Part shown: positions 6,403 to 7,084 of the stretch, piece after piece
Numbering within the stretch: position 1 is the stretch's first letter
How the letters are laid out: every line of letters starts with the position of its first letter
Assembly (NCBI GenBank): GCA_002352125.1
Contig: DEHU01000268.1
Coordinates: 3,131 to 10,214 of the forward strand
Direction of reading: 5' to 3'
DNA length: 7,084 nt
Source: Competibacteraceae bacterium UBA2792
GTDB lineage: Bacteria; Pseudomonadota; Gammaproteobacteria; Competibacterales; Competibacteraceae
Translations under genes and position numbers: made by a program
The notes under the pieces: generated by a model
Told to the model about the DNA's origin: nothing
Seen by the model: only the letters and a program-made list of their open reading frames with translations
Database searches by the model: none

Positions 6403-6445
6403 GCGCGGTCTCGATGATGCTCTCTGGTTATCTCTCGCATTCTTT

Positions 6446-7084
6446 TCATCGCGGGGTGACCACGCCCCATAGCTTCGCGGTTTCCTCGGGCCGGCGCCGG
6501 TCGCGAATGAAGGTTGCGACGGTCTCCGCGACCAGCGGGCTGAGCAAATAGCCATGCCGGTACAGCCCGTTGATACGCAATAGATTGTCCTGTTGGATGA
6601 TACGGGGTAAATGGTCGGGCAGGGCTGGCCGGCAGTGAACTTTTACCTCCACGATCTCCGCTTCCGCGAAAGCCGGGTGCAAGGCATAAGCCGCCGACAG
6701 CAATTCCAGCGCGGAACGGACGGTCGCGGGTCGCAGCGAATCGCTCTCGATGCTGGTCGCGCCGATCACGAAACGATTTTCTGGACGCGGCACGATATAC
6801 AGCGGATAGCGCGGATGCATCATCCGAATGGGGCGGCGCAGGCGAATCTCGCTGGTGTGCAGCGCCAGAATTTCCCCCCGCACTCCGCGCAAATCGGAAA
6901 TATGATCGTTGGCTGCCAATCCCCGGCAGTCCAATACCCAGTCGAAGGCCAAGCGCTCGCCGCGCACCGCGATTTCGCCCGGCGCCAAATCCTCGACCTC
7001 GGCGCCGAATTCGACCCTCGCGCCATCCCGGCGCAGGGTCGCGACCAAGGCGGGCAACAGCGAACGCGGATCGATTTCGCCTTC
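6446..7084 (-). CDS. thiO: ThiO, FAD-dependent glycine oxidase, C-terminal part
   Basis: The open frame runs from the right edge to TGA at 6446-6448 and gives the last 212 residues of a DAO-family flavoenzyme. ThiO oxidises glycine to dehydroglycine (iminoacetate) with O2, feeding ThiG. Visible in order are DPRSLLPALV (5-14), the nucleotide-domain strand VLDCRG (50-55), VRGEI (68-72), YIVPR (86-90), and VIGATSIESD (96-105). CRPALPDHLP (141-150) corresponds to the family's 'lRPgtpDglP', with Arg142 a likely glycine-carboxylate ligand. YRHGYLLSP (165-173) matches 'gHyRnGillaP', with Arg166 as the second candidate ligand. The FAD-binding GxGxxG N-terminus is outside the window. It is the first visible gene of thiO-thiS-thiG-thiE-thiF. 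A different DAO-family amine oxidase is possible from sequence alone but unlikely in this context. Confidence 0.9.
   Translation of the reverse strand, partial: EGEIDPRSLLPALVATLRRDGARVEFGAEVEDLAPGEIAVRGERLAFDWVLDCRGLAANDHISDLRGVRGEILALHTSEIRLRRPIRMMHPRYPLYIVPRPENRFVIGATSIESDSLRPATVRSALELLSAAYALHPAFAEAEIVEVKVHCRPALPDHLPRIIQQDNLLRINGLYRHGYLLSPLVAETVATFIRDRRRPEETAKLWGVVTPR

Noticed and set aside
6403..6555. 51-codon upstream extension of thiS
   Set aside because: It overlaps the end of thiO in another frame, and ThiS proteins begin at the first strand of the beta-grasp fold, as at ATG 6402.
1..7084. Mobile elements, CRISPR arrays, tRNA or rRNA genes
   Set aside because: I saw no transposase or integrase motif, no regularly spaced repeat, and no tRNA or rRNA signature on either strand.

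Overview
The window is chromosomal housekeeping DNA from a GC-rich (about 60% by eye) proteobacterium. The protein motifs most resemble gammaproteobacterial versions: BioC and BioD align by memory with the E. coli proteins, ThiE has an E. coli-like HLGQEDL segment, and there is a short CspA-type cold-shock protein. The genus cannot be fixed from the sequence alone. ThiO, an oxygen-dependent glycine oxidase, is used for dehydroglycine instead of the radical-SAM ThiH, which points to an organism that lives with oxygen.

Left part (1-2965, + strand): the 3' end of a biotin operon, in the order bioA (C-terminal 94 codons only), bioF, bioC, bioD. bioA/bioF overlap by 4 nt (ATGA) and bioF/bioC by 8 nt. 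bioD follows after a 25-nt gap. The operon ends in a near-perfect 12-bp hairpin whose 3-nt loop is the bioD stop codon. No carboxylesterase gene (bioH, bioG and similar) lies between these genes, so the pimeloyl-ACP methyl ester esterase must be encoded elsewhere.

Middle (2966-3521): a single cold-shock gene on the - strand, convergent with the biotin operon and sharing its symmetrical terminator. It is preceded by an AT-richer 323-bp intergenic region holding two candidate promoters. These would give a leader of roughly 100 or 160 nt, reminiscent of the long cspA leader. This region also has a possible weak terminator for the thiamin operon.

Right part (3522-7084, - strand): a tight thiamin thiazole operon transcribed leftward, in the order thiO (C-terminal 212 codons only), thiS, thiG, thiE, thiF-rhodanese. 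ThiO supplies dehydroglycine and ThiF adenylates the ThiS C-terminus. The fused rhodanese domain probably helps deliver sulfur. ThiG builds the thiazole, and ThiE joins thiazole phosphate to HMP-PP to give thiamin phosphate. The operon promoter, and any TPP riboswitch, would lie beyond the right edge.

Most of the window is ordinary biosynthetic DNA. I found no convincing new system. The points worth a second look are small: the stop codon in a bidirectional terminator, a Shine-Dalgarno made from the ThiS Gly-Gly codons, the ThiF-rhodanese fusion with a CxxC tail, and the csp leader.
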